Source: Aristolochia californica
Taxonomy: Eukaryota; Streptophyta; Magnoliopsida; Piperales; Aristolochiaceae
Reading direction: 5' to 3'
Assembly: GCA_029961685.1 (NCBI GenBank)
Contig: JARWKL010000004.1
Location: 30,385,610-30,449,609, forward strand
DNA: 64,000 nt
The notes under the pieces were generated by a model. The model worked only from the letters and a program-made list of their open reading frames with translations. It ran no database searches and was not told where the DNA came from. The translations under genes and the position numbers were made by a program. This document shows positions 25,390 to 39,140 of this stretch, one piece after another; the stretch's first letter is position 1; each line of letters starts with the position of its first letter.

Positions 25390-28300
25390 GAAGATGCAAA
25401 TGACCTAATGATCCAAAAATTTCAAGTAGTAGAAAAATTAAATTATCAAGTTAACGTGTGGTGGGATATTTAATAGAGCCAAACAACCAACTTTTTGCCT
25501 ATTTTACAATAAGCGGACCTAACAATCATAGATCATCGTAAATGTTTTGATCAATTAATGATGTGTAACAGCTATAATAATTTTTAGAAATGACTTATGG
25601 TTTGGGAGTCAACACTCAGTTGAAAATGCCTCGCCCCCCTCATCCGATGAATGCATAATCCAATATATAAAAAACTAAAATAGTTCACAATCCTTAAAAA
25701 TCATAGAAACATTTTGGAATTATCTCTCTGAGCATTTGTGTATTTCCATTTTGGTTTTTATATTTCTTTCAAATCCAAACATGAGTTTTCACTCTCCCAT
25801 TTTTCTCATAAACAAAAAGATAAGGCAAATAGATCACAACAAAATGAAAATTTTAGAGTTTATGTAAAAAAAAAATTGAAAGCTATAATAAATGTATGTG
25901 AATACAAATATTTCATGCACTAAAAATGAACACCAAAGTTTTGTAATCCATGTTTGGGAAATTCCACTAGTACAACCCCAAATTGCTTGGTGGAATTTTA
26001 TAACAAAGAGATTTTTAATTGGTCCTAACATGTTTTAAATGTGGTGCATATGCATGCCTGAAACATGTTGAAGAAGCAAATGACCTAATGATCCAAAAAT
26101 TTCAAGGAGTAGAAAAAATTAAATTCTCAAGTTATCGTGCGGTGGGAATTTACGAGAACCAACAACTAACATTTTGCCTATTTTACAAAAAGCGGACCTA
26201 ACAAACACAGATCATCGTAAATGTTTTGATAGATTAATGATGTGTAATGGTTATAATTTTTGTTAGAAATGACTTATGGTTTGGGAGTCAACGCGCAGTT
26301 AAAAATGCCTCACCCCCCTCATCCGATGATTGCAAAACCCAATATATAAAACACTAAAAGAGTATACAATCCTTAAAAATCATAGTTACTTTTTTGGAAT
26401 TATCTCTCTCAACATTTGTGCATTTCCATTTTAGATGTTCAATTTTTTTTCAAATCCAAACTTGAGTTTAACTCTCCCATTTTTCTCGTAAACAAAAAGA
26501 TCACAACAAAATGAAAATTTTAGAGTTAAAGTATGCAAAAAATTAAAAACTATAATAAATGTAAGTGAAGAAAATTATTTCACCCACTAAAAATGTAAAC
26601 CACAGTTTTGTTAAACATGTTTGGGAAATTCCACTAGTGGAACCCCTAATAGCTTGGTGGATTTTTTAAGAAAGAGATTTCAAATTGATCATAACATGTT
26701 TTAAATGTGGTGGATATGCATGCCTGAAATGTGTTGAAGATGCAAATGATCTAATGATCCAAAAATTTCAATGTATTGAAAAAATAAAATCCTCAAGTTA
26801 ACATGCAGTGGAATATTTACTAGAGCCAAACAACCCACTTTTTGCCTATTTTATAAAAAGAGGACCTAACAATCATAGATCATCGTAAATGTTTTGATCG
26901 ATTAATGATGTGCAATGGCTATAATTTTTGTTAGAAATGACTTATGGTTGGGGAATCAAAACTCAATTAAAAAAGCCTCCCTCCCCCTCTTCCGTTGATT
27001 GCAAAACCCAATATACAAAAAACTAAAAGATTTTAAAATTTTTTAAAATCATAAATATTTTTTGGAATTATCTCTCCCAGCATTTGTGCATTTACGTTTT
27101 GGATGTTAAATTTTTTTTCAAATCCAAACTTAAGTTTTCACACTCCCATTTTTCTCGTTAACGTAAAGATAAGACAAATAGATCACAACAAAATGAAAAT
27201 TTTAGAGTTTATGTATGCGAAATTTTTTGAAAACTATAATAAATGTAATTGAAGAAAATTATTTCACGCACTAAAAATGAGCACCAAAGTTTTGTTATCC
27301 ATGTTTGGGAAATTCTACTAGTACAACCCCTAATAGCTTGGTGGAATTTTATAAGAAAAAGATTTCTAATAGATCCTAACATGTTTTAATTGTAGTGGAT
27401 ATGCATGCCAGAAACATATTGAAGACGCAAATGACCTAACTATCCAAAAATTTGGAGTAGAAAAAATTAAATTCTAAAGTTAACGTGCGGTGGGATATTT
27501 AACAGAACCAAACAACCCACTTTTTGCCTATTTTAAAAAAGCAGACCTAATAAATGTTTTTATCTATTAATGATGTGTAACGGTTATAATTTTTGTTAGA
27601 AATGACTTATGGTTTGGGAGTCAACACTCAGTTAAAAATGCCTCACTCCCCCTCTTCCGATGATTGCAAAACCCAATATATATAAAACTAAAAGAGTTTA
27701 AAATCCTTTAAAATCACAGATACTTTTGGAATTATCTCTCTCAGCATTTGTGCATTTTCATTTTGACTGTTCAATTTTTTTTCAAATCCAAACTTGCGTT
27801 TTCACTCTCCCATTTTTTTCGTAAAAAAAATGATAAGGCAAATAGATCACAAGAAAATGAAAATTTTAGATTTTATGTATGCTAGAAATTTTGAAAACTA
27901 TAATAAATATGAGAAAATTATTTCACACACTAAAAATGAACACAAAGTTTTGTTATCCATGTTTGGGAAATTCCACTAGTACAACCGCTAATAGCTTGGT
28001 GGAATTTTATAAGAAAGAGATTTCTAATTGATTGTAACATGTTTTAAATGTAATGGATATGCATGCCAGAAACATGTTGAAGACGCTAATGACCTAACTA
28101 TCCAAAAATTTCAAGGAGTAGAAAAAATTAAATTCTAAAGTTAACGTGCGGTGGGATATTTACCAGAGCCAAACAACCCACTTTTTGCCTATTTAAAATA
28201 GGCAAACCTAATTATCATAGATCATCGTAAATGTTTTTATCGATTAATGATGTGTAATGGCTATAATGTTTGTTAGATATGACTTATGATTTGGGAGTCA

Positions 28301-29356
28301 ACACTCAGTTAAAAATGTCTTGCTCTCCCTCTACCGATGATTGCCAAACCCAATATATAAAAAACTAAAAGAGTTTACAATCCTTTAAAATCACTGATAC
28401 TTTTTTCTATTATCTCTCTCAGCATTTGCACATTTTCATTTTTTATGTTCAATTTTTTTTTCAACTCCAAACTTGAGTTTTCATTCTCCCATTTTCCTCG
28501 TAAAAAAAAAAGATTAGGCAAATAGATCACAACAAAATGAAAATTTTAGAGTTTATGCATGCAAGAAAATTTGAAAAGTTTCATAAATATAAGAAAATTA
28601 TTTCACGCACTAAAAATGAACACCATATTTTTGGTATCCATGTTTGGGAAATTCCACTAGTACAACCCCTAAAATCTTGGTGAAATTTTATTAGAAAGAG
28701 ATTTCTAATTGATCCTAACATGTATTAAACTTAGTAGATATGCATGCAAGAACATGTTGAAGATGCAAATGACCTAATGATCTAAATTTTTCAAGGAGTA
28801 GAAAAAATTAAATTCTTAAGTTAACGTGCAGTGGAATATTTACCAGTGGCAAACAACCGACTTTTTACCTATTTTAAGAAAAGCGGACCTAACATTCGTA
28901 GATCATTGTAAATGTTTTGATCAATTAATGAAGTGTAACGGCTATAGTTTTTGTTAGGAATGACTTTTAGTTTGGGAGTCAACTCTCAGTTAAAAATGTC
29001 TCGCCTCCGTCTTCTTATGATTGCAAAACCCAATATAAAAAAAACTTAAAGAGTTTACAATCCTTTAAAATCACTTAAACTTTTTGGAATTATCTCTCTC
29101 AGCACTTGTGCATTTTCATTTTGGATGTTCAATTTTTTTTCAAATAAAAACTTCAGTTTTCATTCTCACTTTTTTCTCGTAAACAAAAATATAAGGCAAA
29201 TAAATCACAACAAAATAAAACTTTTTGAGTTTATATATGCAAAAAATTTTGAAAACAATAATAAATTTAAGTGAAGAAAATTATTTCACACAGTAAAAAT
29301 GAACACCGAAGTTTTGTTATCAATGTTTGGGAAATTCCACTGGTACATCCCCTAAT

Positions 29357-29412
29357 AGCTTGGTGGAATTTTAGAAGAAAGAAATCTCTTTCTTATAAAA
29401 TTCCAGCAAGCT
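29357..29412. repeat. Palindromic satellite inversion junction
   Basis: Monomer orientation flips here. The left arm (29357-29381) and the right arm (29388-29412) are 25-bp reverse complements with two mismatches, separated by the 6-base spacer AAATCT. Outside the arms the two sides stay homologous in mirror image over many monomers, but with visible divergence typical of different monomers. Confidence 0.9.
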
Positions 29413-29749
29413 ATTTGGGGTTGTATCAGTGGAATTTCACAAACAAGGATAACAAAACATTGGTGTTCATTTTTAGTGCATGAAATAATTTTCTTCACTT
29501 ACATTTATTATAGTTTTCAATTTTTTTCATACTGTCATTTATTTGCCTTTTCTTTTTGTTTATGAGAAAAAAGGGAGAGAGAAAACTTAAGTTTGGATTT
29601 GAAAAAAAATTGATTTTCCAAAATGGAAATGCACAAATGCTGAGAGAGATAATTCCAAAAAATATCTGTGATTTTTAAGGATTGTAAACTCTTTTATTTT
29701 TTTATATATTGGGTTTTGCAATAATAGGAAGAGGGGGGTCGAGGCATTT

Positions 29750-32100
29750 TTAACTGAGTCTTGACTCCCAAACCATAAGTCTTTTCTAACAAAAATTGTA
29801 GCCGTTGAACATCCTTAATCGGTCAAAATATTTACGATGATCTATGAATGTTAGGTCCGCTTTTTGTAAACTAGGCAAAAAGTGGGTTGTTTAGCTCAAG
29901 TAAATATCCCACCGCACGTTAACTTGAGAATTTTATTTTTTTTACTCAAAATTTTTGGATCATTAGGTCATTTGCATCTTCAACAAGTTTCAGGCATGCA
30001 TATCCACCACATTTGAAACATGTTAGGATCAATTAGAAATCATTTTCTTATAAAATTCTAGCAAGGTATTAGGGGTTGTACATGTGGAATTTCCCAAACA
30101 TGGATAACAAAAAATTGGTGTTCATTTTTAGTGCATGAAATAGTTTTCTTCACTTACATTTATTAGAGTTTGAATTTTTTTGCATACAAAACTCTGAAAT
30201 TTTCATTTTGTTGTGATCTATTTGCCTTATCTTATTATTTACAAGAAAAATGGGAGAGTGAAAACACAAGTTTGGATTTGAAAAAAAAATGAACATCCAA
30301 GATGGAAATGTACAAATGCTGACAGAGATAATTCCAAAATGTATCGGTAATTTTTAAGGATGGTAAAATCTTTTAGTTTTTTATATATTGGGTTTTGCAA
30401 TCATCGGACAAGGGGGAGCAAGGCATTTTCAACTGAGTGTTGACTCGCAAACCATAAGTCATTTCTAACAAAAGTTATAGCCGTTACACATCATTAATCG
30501 ATCAAAACATTTTTGATGATCTATGATTGTTAGGTCCACTTTTTTAGAAATAGGCAAAAAGTGGTTTGATTGGCTCTCGTAAATATCCCATCACACATTA
30601 ACTCAAGAATTTAATATTTTCTACGCCTTGAAATTTTTCGATCATTAGGTCATTTGCATCTTCAACATGTGTCAGGAATGCATATCCACCACATTTAAAA
30701 CTTGTTATTTGAAATCTCTTTCTTATAAAATTCCACCAAGCTATTAGGGGTTGTACTAGTGGAATTTCCCAAACATGGATAACAAAACTTTGGTTTTCAG
30801 TTTAGTGCGTGAAATAATTTTCTTCACTTACATTTATTATAGTATTCAATTTTTCGCATACATAAACTCTTTTAGTTTTTTATATACTGGGTTTTGTAAT
30901 TTTCAGAAGAGGGGGGGCAAGGCATTTTTAATTGAGTGTTGACTCCAAAACGATATATATTTTGTAACAAAAATTATAGCCGTTGCACATCCTTAATTGA
31001 TCAAAACATTTATGATGTTCTATGAATGTTTGGTCCGCTTTTTGTAAACTAGGCAAAAAGTGGGTTGTTTAGCTCTCGTAAATATCCCACCGCACGTTAA
31101 CTTAAGAATTTAATTTTTTCTACACCTTGAAATTATTGGATCATTAGGTCATTTGCATCTTTAACAAGTTTCATGCATGCATATCCACCACATTTGAAAC
31201 ATGTTAGGATCAATTAGAAATCACTTTCTTATAAAATTCCAGCAAGGTATTAGGGGTTGTACAAGTGGAATTTCCAAAACATGGATAACAAAAAATTGGT
31301 TTTAGTTTTTAGTGCGTGAAATAATTTTTTTCACTTACATTTATTATAGTTTTAAATTTTTTTTTGCATACATAAACTCAAAAAATTTTCATTTTGTTGT
31401 GAACTATTTGCCTTATCCTTTTGTTTACGAGAAAAATGGGAGAGTCAAAACTCAACTTGGGATTTGAAAAAAAAATGAACAAAAAAAATAGAAATGCACA
31501 AATGCTAAGAAAGATAACTCCAAAAGTTTTTGAGATTTTTAAGGATATTAAATTCTTTTATTTTTTTATATATTGGGTTTTTCTATAATCGGAAGAGGGA
31601 GGTGGCAAGGCTTTTTTAACTGAATGTTGACTCCCAAACCATAAGTCTTTTGTAACAAACATTATAGCCATTACATATTATTATTCGATCAAAACATTTT
31701 TGTTGAGCTATGATTGTTAGTTCCGATTTTTGTAAAATAGGCAAAAAGTGACTTGTTTGGGTCTGGTAAATATCCCCCCCGTACGTTAACATGAGAATTT
31801 AATTTTTTCTCCTCCTAGAAATTTTTGGATCATTAGGTCATTTGCCTCTTCTACATGTTTTCTAGCATGCATATCAACCACATTTAAAACATGTTAGGAT
31901 CATCTAGAAATCTCTTTCTTATAAAATTCCACCAAGCTATTAGGGGTTGTATGAGTAGAATTTCCAAAACATGGATAACAAAACTTTAGTGTTCATTTTT
32001 AGTGCGTGAAATAATTTTCTTTACTTAAATTTATTATAGTTTTCCAATTTTTTTGCATTCATAAACTCAAAAAATTTCTTTTTGTTGTTATCTATTTGCC
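29750..32100 (-). repeat. Dimeric higher-order repeat next to the inversion (~1.18 kb unit)
   Basis: GTAAACTAGGCAAAAAG, ACATCCTTAAT, CCACATTTGAAACATG and CCAGCAAGGTATTAGG (first copy CTAGCAAGG) occur in both 29.75-30.9 and 30.93-32.1 kb, about 1182 bp apart. The unit is shorter than two monomers because an internal deletion (near 30866) falls between. Confidence 0.6.
30863..30870 (-). other. Deletion joint at 8-bp microhomology
   Basis: TAAACTCT occurs twice in a normal monomer, once after CATACA and once after GGATTG. Here the two are collapsed into one and about 175 bp between them are gone, which makes the 506-bp interval between landmarks at 30742 and 31248. Confidence 0.8.
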
Positions 32101-32936
32101 TTATCTTTTTGTTTTCGAGAAAAATGCGAGAATGAAAACTCAAGTTTTGATTTGAAAAAAAATTGAAAGAGATATTTCCAAAAAGTATATGTGATTTTTA
32201 AGGATTGTAAACTCTCTTATTTTTTTATATATTGGGTTTTGCAATCATCAGAAGAGGGGGGCGAGGCATTTTTAATTGAGTGTTGACTCCCAAAGCAAAA
32301 GTCATTTCTAAAAAACATTATTGCCCTTACACTTCATTAATCGATCATAACATTTACGATGATCTATGAATGTTAGGTCTGAATTATGTAAAATAGGTAA
32401 AAAGTGGGTTGTTTGGCTCTGGTAAATATCCCATTGCACGTTAACTTGAGAATTTAATTTTTCTACTCCTTGAAATTTTTGGATCGTTAGGTCATTTGCA
32501 TCTTCAACATGTTTCTGGCATGCATATCCACCACATTCAAAACATGTTTGGATCAATTAGAAATCTCTTTCTTATAAAATTCCACCAAGCTATTAGGGTG
32601 TGTACTTGTGGAATTTGCCAAACATGGATAACAAAATTTTGGTGTTTAATTTTAGTGCTTGAAATAATTTTCTTATATTTATTATAGTTTTCAAATTTTT
32701 TTGCATACATAAATTCTAAAATTTTCATTTTGTTGTGATCTATTTGCCTTATCTTTTTGTTTACGAGAAAAATGGGAGAGTGAAAACCCAAGTTTGGATT
32801 TGAAAAAAAATTGATCCCAAATGGAAATGCACAAATGCTGAGAGAGATAATTCGAAAAATTATTTGTGGGTTTTAAGGATTTTAATCTCTTTTAGTTTTT
32901 TATATATTGGGTTTTGTAATCATCGGAAGAAGGGCA

Positions 32937-32970
<34 letters not shown>
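32937..32970 (-). repeat. Expanded poly-G tract (poly-C in monomer sense)
   Basis: G34 in the inverted array, at the complementary monomer phase. Confidence 0.9.
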
Positions 32971-33844
32971 CGCTTTTTTAATTGAGTGATGGCTACCAAA
33001 CCATAAGTAATTTCTAACAAAAATTATAGTCTTTACACATCATTAACCGATCAAAATATTTTAATGATCTATGATTTTTAGGTCTGCTTTTTGTAAAATA
33101 GGCAAAAAGTTGTTTGTTTGGCTCTAGTAAATATCCCACCGCATGTTACCTTGAGAATTTAATTTTTTCTACACCCATAATTTTTTTTATCATTAGGTCA
33201 TTTGCATCTTTAACATGTATCTGGCATGCATATCCACCAAATTTACAACATGTTAGGATCAATTAAAAATCTCTTTCTTATAAAATTCCACCAAGATATA
33301 AGGGTTTTACTAGTGGAATTTCCCAAAAATGGATAACAAACCTTTGGTGTTCGTTTTTAGTGCGTGAAATAATTATTTTCACTTACATTTATTATAGTTT
33401 TCAATTTCTTTTTGCATACATAAACTCTAAAATTTTCATTTTGTCATGATCTATTTGCATTATCTTTTTGTTTACGAGAAAAATGGTAGAATGAAAACTC
33501 AATTCTTGATTTGAAAAAAAATTGAATTTCCAAAATAGAAATGCACAAATGCTGAGCGAGATAATTCCAAAAAGTATCAATCATTTTTAAGTATCGTAAA
33601 CTCTTTTAGCTTTTTATATATTGAGTTTTGCAATCATCGAAAGAAGGGGCGAGGCATTTTTAACTGTGTTGACTCCCAAACCATAAATCCTTTCTAACAA
33701 AAATTGTAGCCGTTACACATCATTAATTGATAAAAAACAGTATGATGATCTATGATTATGAGGTCCACTTTTTGTAAAATATCCAAAAAGTTGGTTGTTT
33801 GGCTCAGGTCAATATCCCACCGCACGTTAACTTTAGAATTTAAT

Positions 33845-36580
33845 TTTTTCTACTCCTTGAAATTTTTTGATCGTTAGGTCATTTCCATCTTCAACATGTT
33901 TTTGGCATGCATATACACCACATTTATAACATGTTAGGATCAATTAGAAATCTCTTTCTTATAAAAATCCACCAAGCTATTAGGGGTTGTACTAGTGGAA
34001 TTTCCAAAACAGGGAAAACAAAACTATTGAGTTCATTTTTTGTGCGTGAAATAATTTTTTTCACTTTCATTTATTAAATTTTTAAATTTTTTTTTGCATA
34101 CATAAACTCTAAAATTTTCATTTGCTATGATCTATTTGCCTTATCTTTTTGTATAAAAATGGGAGAGTGAAAACTCAAGTTTGGATTTAAAAAAAAATTG
34201 AACTTCCAACAAGGAAATGCACAAATGTTGAGAGAGATAATTCCAAAAAGTATCTATGATTTTTTTAGATTGTAAAATCTTTTAGTTTTCTATATATTGG
34301 GTTTTGCAACAATCGGAAGAAGGGGACGAGACATTTTTAACTGAGTGTTGACTCCCAAAGAAAAGGTCATTTCTAACAAAAATTATAGCCGTTATACATC
34401 ATTAATTGATCAAAACATTTACGATGATCTATGATTGTTAGGTTTGCTTTTTTTAAAATAGGCAAAAAGTGGGTTGTTTGGCTTTGGTAAATATCCCACC
34501 GCACGTTAACTTGAGAATTTAATTTTTTATACCCCTTGAATTTTTTGGATCATTAGGTCCTTTGAATGTTCAACATGTTTCTAGCATGCATATCCACCAC
34601 ATTTAAAACATTTTAGGATAAATTAGAAATCTCTTTCTTATAAAATTCCACCAAGCTATTAGGGGTTGTACGAGTGGAATTTCCCAAACTTGCATAACAA
34701 AACTTTCGTGTTCATTTTTTAGTGCATGAAATAATTTTCTTCACTTACATTTATTATTGTTTTCAAATTGTTTTGCATACATAAACTCAAAAATTTTCAT
34801 TTTGTTGTGATCAATTTTCCATATCTTTTTTTTTACGAGAAAAATGCGAGAGTGAAAACTCAAGATTGGATTTTAAAAAAAATTGAACATCTAAAATGAA
34901 AATGCACAAATTCTGAGGGAGATAATTCCAAAAAGTATATGTGATTTTTAAGGATTGTAAACTCTTTTAGTTTTTTATACATTGGGTTTTGTAATCATCA
35001 GAAGAGGGCGAGGCATTTTTAACTGAATACTGATTACCAAACCAAAAGTCATTTCTAACAAAACTTATAGCCGCTAAACTTCATTAATCAATCAAAACAT
35101 TTATGGTGATCTATGAATGTTAGGTCTGCTTTTTGTAAAATAGGTAAAATGTGGGTTGTTTGGCTCTGCTAAATATCACAATGCACGTTAACTTGATAAT
35201 TTAATTTTTTCTACTCCTTGAAATTTTTAGATCGTTAGGTCATTTCCATCTTCAACATGTTTTTGGCATGCATATACACCACATTTATAACATGTTAGGA
35301 TCAATTAGAAATCTCTTTCTTATAAAAATCCACCAAGCTATTAGGGGTCGTACTAGTGGAATTTCCAAAACAGGGATAACAAAACTTTTGAGTTCATTTT
35401 TTGTGCGTGAAATAATTTTTTTCACTTTCATTTATTAAATTTTTAAATTTTTTTTTGCATACATAAACTCTAAAATTTTCATTTTGTTATGATCTATTTG
35501 CCTTATCTTTTTGTATAAAAATGGGAGAGTGAAAACTCAAGTTTGGATTTAAAAAAAAATTGAACTTCCAACAAGGAAATGCACAAATGTTGAGAGAGAT
35601 AATTCCAAAAAGTATCTATGATTTTTTTAGATTGTAAAATCTTTTAGTTTTCTATATATTGGGTTTTGCAACAATCGGAAGAAGGGGGCGAGACATTTTT
35701 AACTGAGTGTTGACTCCCAAAGAAAAAGTCATTTCTAACAAAAATTATAGCCGTTATACATCATTAATTGATCAAAACATTTACGATGATCTATGATTGT
35801 TTGGTTTGCTTTTTTTAAAATAGGCAAAAAGTGGGTTGTTTGGCTCTGGTAAATATCCCACTGCACGTTAACTTGAGAATTTAATTTTTTCTACCCCTTG
35901 AATTTTTTGGATCATTAGGTCCTTTGAATGTTCAACATGTTTCTAGCATGCATATCCACTACATTTAAAACACTTTAGGATAAATTAGAAATCTCTTTCT
36001 TATAAAATTCCACCAAGCTATTAGGGGTTGTACGAGTGGAATTTCCCAAACTTGCATAACAAAACTTTCGTGTTCATTTTTTAGTGCATGAATAATTTTC
36101 TTCACTTACATTTATTATTGTTTTCAAATTGTTTTGCATACATAAACTCAAAAATTTTCATTTTGTTGTGTTCCATATCTTTTTTTTTACGAGAAAAATG
36201 TGAGAGTGAAAACTCAAGATTGGATTTTAAAAAAAATTGAACATCTAAAATGAAAATGCACAAATTCTGAGGGAGATAATTCCAAAAAGTATATGTGATT
36301 TTTAAGGATTGTAAACTCTTTTAGTTTTCTATACATTGGGTTTTGCAATCATCAGAAGAGGGCGAGGCATTTTTAACTGAATATTGATTCCCAAACCAAA
36401 AGTCATTTCTAACAAAACTTATAGCCGCTAAACTTCATTAATCAATCAAAACATTTATGGTGATCTATGAATGTTAGGTCTGCTTTTTGTAAAATAGGTA
36501 AAATGTGGGTTGTTTGGCTCTGCTAAATATCACAATGCACGTTAACTTGATAATTTAATTTTTTCTACTCCTTGAAATTT
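33845..36580 (-). repeat. Recent dimeric higher-order repeat, two ~1.36-kb units
   Basis: Unit 1 (about 33845-35220) and unit 2 (about 35221-36580) are nearly identical by eye over two monomers and far more alike than neighbouring monomers. Shared private variants include ATCGTTAGGTCATTTCC, ATACACCACATTTATAACAT, GGTCCTTTGAATG, AGGATAAATTAG and GCCGCTAAACTTC. Offsets are 1354-1362 bp. Confidence 0.85.
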
Positions 36581-38984
36581 TTAGATCATTAGGTCATTAG
36601 CATCTTCAACATATTTTTAGCATGTACATCCACCAAATTTAAAACATGTTAGGATCAATTAGAAATCTCTTTCTTATAAAATTCCACCAAGCTATTAGGG
36701 GTTGTTCTAGTGGAATTTCCCAAACATGGATAACAAAACTTAGGTGTTCATTATTAGGGCGTGAAATAATTTTCTTATATTTATTATAGTTTTCAAATTT
36801 TCTTGCATACATAAACTCTAAAATTTTCATTTTGTTGTGATCAATTTGCCTTATCTTTTTGTTTACGAGAAAAATGGGAGAGTGAAAAATCAAGTTTGGA
36901 TTTGAAAACAAATTGAACATCCCTTATGGAAATGTACAAATGCTGAGAGAGATAATTCTAAAAAGTATCTGTGATTTTTAAGGATTTTAAACTCTTTTAC
37001 TTTTTTATATATTGGTTCTGCAATCACTGGAAGGGCCACGCAAGGCATTTTTAATTGAGTGTTGACTCCCAAACCAAAAGTCATTTCGAACAAAAATTAT
37101 AGCCGTTACACATCATTAATTGATAAAAACATTTACGATGAACTATGATTGTTAGGTCCTCTTTTTGTAAAATAGGCAAAAGTGAGTTATTTGGCTTAGG
37201 TAAATATCCCACCGCACGTTAACTTTAAAATATATTTTTTGGATCATTAGGTCATTTGCATCCTCAACATGTTTCTGGCATGCATATCCACCACATTTAA
37301 AACATGTTAGGATCAATTAGAAATCTCTTTCTTATAAAATTCCACCAAGCTATTAGGGGTTGTACTAGTGGAATTTCCCAAACATGGATAACAAAACTTT
37401 GCCATTCATTTTTAGTGCGTGAAATAATTTTCTTCACTTACATTTATTACAGTTTTCAAATTTTTCTGTGAACATAAACTCTAAAATTTTCATTTTGTTG
37501 TGATCTATTCGCCTTATCTTTTTGTTTAGCAGAAAAAATGGGAGAGTGAAAACTCTAGTTTGTAAATGCACAAATATTGAGAGAGATAATTCCAAAAAGT
37601 ATCTGTGATTTTTAAGGATTTTAAACTCTTTTAGTTTTTTGTATATAGGGTTTTGTAATCATCAGAAGAGGGGGGCGAGGCATTTTTAACTGTGTTGACT
37701 CCCAAACCATAAGTCCTTTCTAACAAAAATTATAGTCATAACAAGTCATTAATCGATAAAAACCTTTACGTTGATCTATGATTGTTAGGTCTGTTTTTTA
37801 TAAAATAGGCAAAAAGTGGGTTGTTTGGCTCATGTAAATAACCCACCGCACGTTAACTTGAGAATTTAATTTTTTTTTACTCCTTCGATCATTAGGTCAT
37901 TTGCATCTTCTACATGTTTTTAGCATCCATATCCTCCACATTTAAAACATGTTAGGATCAATTAGAAATCTTTTTTTAATAAAATTCCACCAAGCTATTA
38001 GGGGTTGTACTAGTGGAATTTCCAAAAGATGGATAACAAAACTTTGGTGTTCATTTTTAGTGCGTGAAATAATTTTCTTCACTTACATTTATTATAGTTT
38101 TCAATTTATTTTTTCATACATAAACTCTAAAAATTTCATTTTGTTGCGATCTATTTGCCTTTTCTTTTTGTTTATGAGAAAAATGGGAGAGTAAAAACTC
38201 AATTTTGGATTTGAAAAAAATTGAATATCAAAAATAGAATTTCACAAATGCTGAGAGAGATAATTCCAAAAAGTATCTATGATTTTTAAGGATTTTAAAC
38301 TCTTTTAGTTTTTTATATATTGGGTTTTGCAATCATCAGAAGAGGGGGAGCGAGGCATTTTTAAACGAGTATTGACTCCGAAACCATAAGACATTTCTAA
38401 CAAAAATTATAGCCTTTACACATCATTAATCGATAAAAAAATTACGATGATCTATGATTGTTAAGTCTGCTTTTTGTAAAATAGGCAAAAAGTGGGTTGT
38501 TTGGCTCTAGTAAATATCCCTCCACAAGTTAACTTGAGAATTTAATTTTTTCTACTCCTTGAAATTTTTGGATCATTAGGTCATTTGCATTTTCAACATG
38601 TTTCTGGCTTGCATATCTACCACATTTAAAACAAGTCAGGATCAATTAGAAATCTCTTTCTTTAAAAATTCCACCAAGCTATTAGGGGTTGTAGTAGTGG
38701 AATTTCCCAAACATGGATAACAAAACTTTGGTTCTCATTTTTAATGCATGAAATAAGTTTCTTCACTTACATTTATTGTAGTTTTCAAATACTTTTTGCA
38801 TATTTAACCTCTTAAATTTTCATTTTGTTGTCATTTTTTGCCTTATCTTTTTGTTTACGAGAAAAATGGGAGAGTGAAAACACCATTTTGGATTTGAAAA
38901 AAAATTGAACAACCAAAATGGAAATGCACAAATGCTGAGAGAGATAATTCCAAAAAGTATCAGTGATTTTTAAGGATTGTAAAC

Positions 38985-39140
38985 ACTTCGTATTTTCAAT
39001 AGTTAGTATAATTTGATAGTTTTGTTTCTTTTTGTGTTTTTATTCACGGGCACCGCTCCCTAGGTGAACCATTAGCACCCTTTGTTGAATAGGTAGAACA
39101 TATTTGTAGGAAAACACCAGAAGTCAAGTTAGGAGCTACC
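38985..39140 (+). other. 5' untranslated region of the Athila-like element
   Basis: This is a non-satellite, T-rich leader between the satellite break and the gag ATG. It contains the candidate primer site at 39048-39065. It does not match the 3' LTR at 46277-47480 by eye, so it is internal sequence and not a remnant LTR. Confidence 0.6.
39048..39065 (+). other. Candidate decayed tRNA-Asp primer binding site
   Basis: GGGCACCGCTCCCTAGG sits where Athila elements carry TGGCGCCGTTGCCGGGGA, complementary to the 3' end of plant tRNA-Asp. Several mismatches remain, two of them explicable as C-to-T or G-to-A change. Position just upstream of gag supports the call; similarity alone is weak. Confidence 0.4.

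Larger units (their letters stand above)
18077..29381 (+). repeat. Satellite array, subfamily B, direct orientation, about 17 monomers of ~680 bp
   Basis: The landmark recurs at about 18432, 19111, 19793, 20471, 21176, 21878, 22560, 23238, 23881, 24564, 25285, 25967, 26630, 27316, 27976, 28657 and 29338, mean spacing near 682 bp. Subfamily B differs from A at fixed points: AATGTGGTGGATATGC instead of AATATGGATATGC, GTAGAAAAAATTAAA instead of GTAGGAAAAATTAAA, ACCCAATATAT instead of ACCTAATATAT, and TATTTTACAAAAAG instead of TATTTACAAAAAG. Homopolymeric C tracts occur in three monomers. The block ends at an orientation switch at 29382. No gene is supported in it. Confidence 0.95.
29388..38984 (-). 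repeat. Satellite array, subfamily B, inverted orientation, about 15 monomers
   Basis: The landmark now appears as its reverse complement, AGGGGTTGTACTAGTGG, at about 29411, 30070, 30742, 31248, 31941, 32591, 33298, 33978, 34658, 35338, 36020, 36696, 37351, 37995 and 38681. The diagnostic forms are those of subfamily B (for example GCATATCCACCACATT). One interval, 30742-31248, is short because of an internal deletion. A dimeric higher-order repeat lies at 33.85-36.58 kb. The block is cut by the retrotransposon at about 38984, after GGATTGTAAAC. Confidence 0.95.

Noticed and set aside
29357..29412. Palindrome as a sequencing hairpin (missing adaptor) artefact
   Set aside because: The two sides diverge by roughly a tenth within the first monomer; a read-through artefact would give almost identical mirror images. 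A contig misjoin is still possible.
3582..38984. CRISPR-like array or telomeric repeat
   Set aside because: The period is about 680 bp with no unique spacers, and there is no short telomere motif; the locus is clearly plant satellite.
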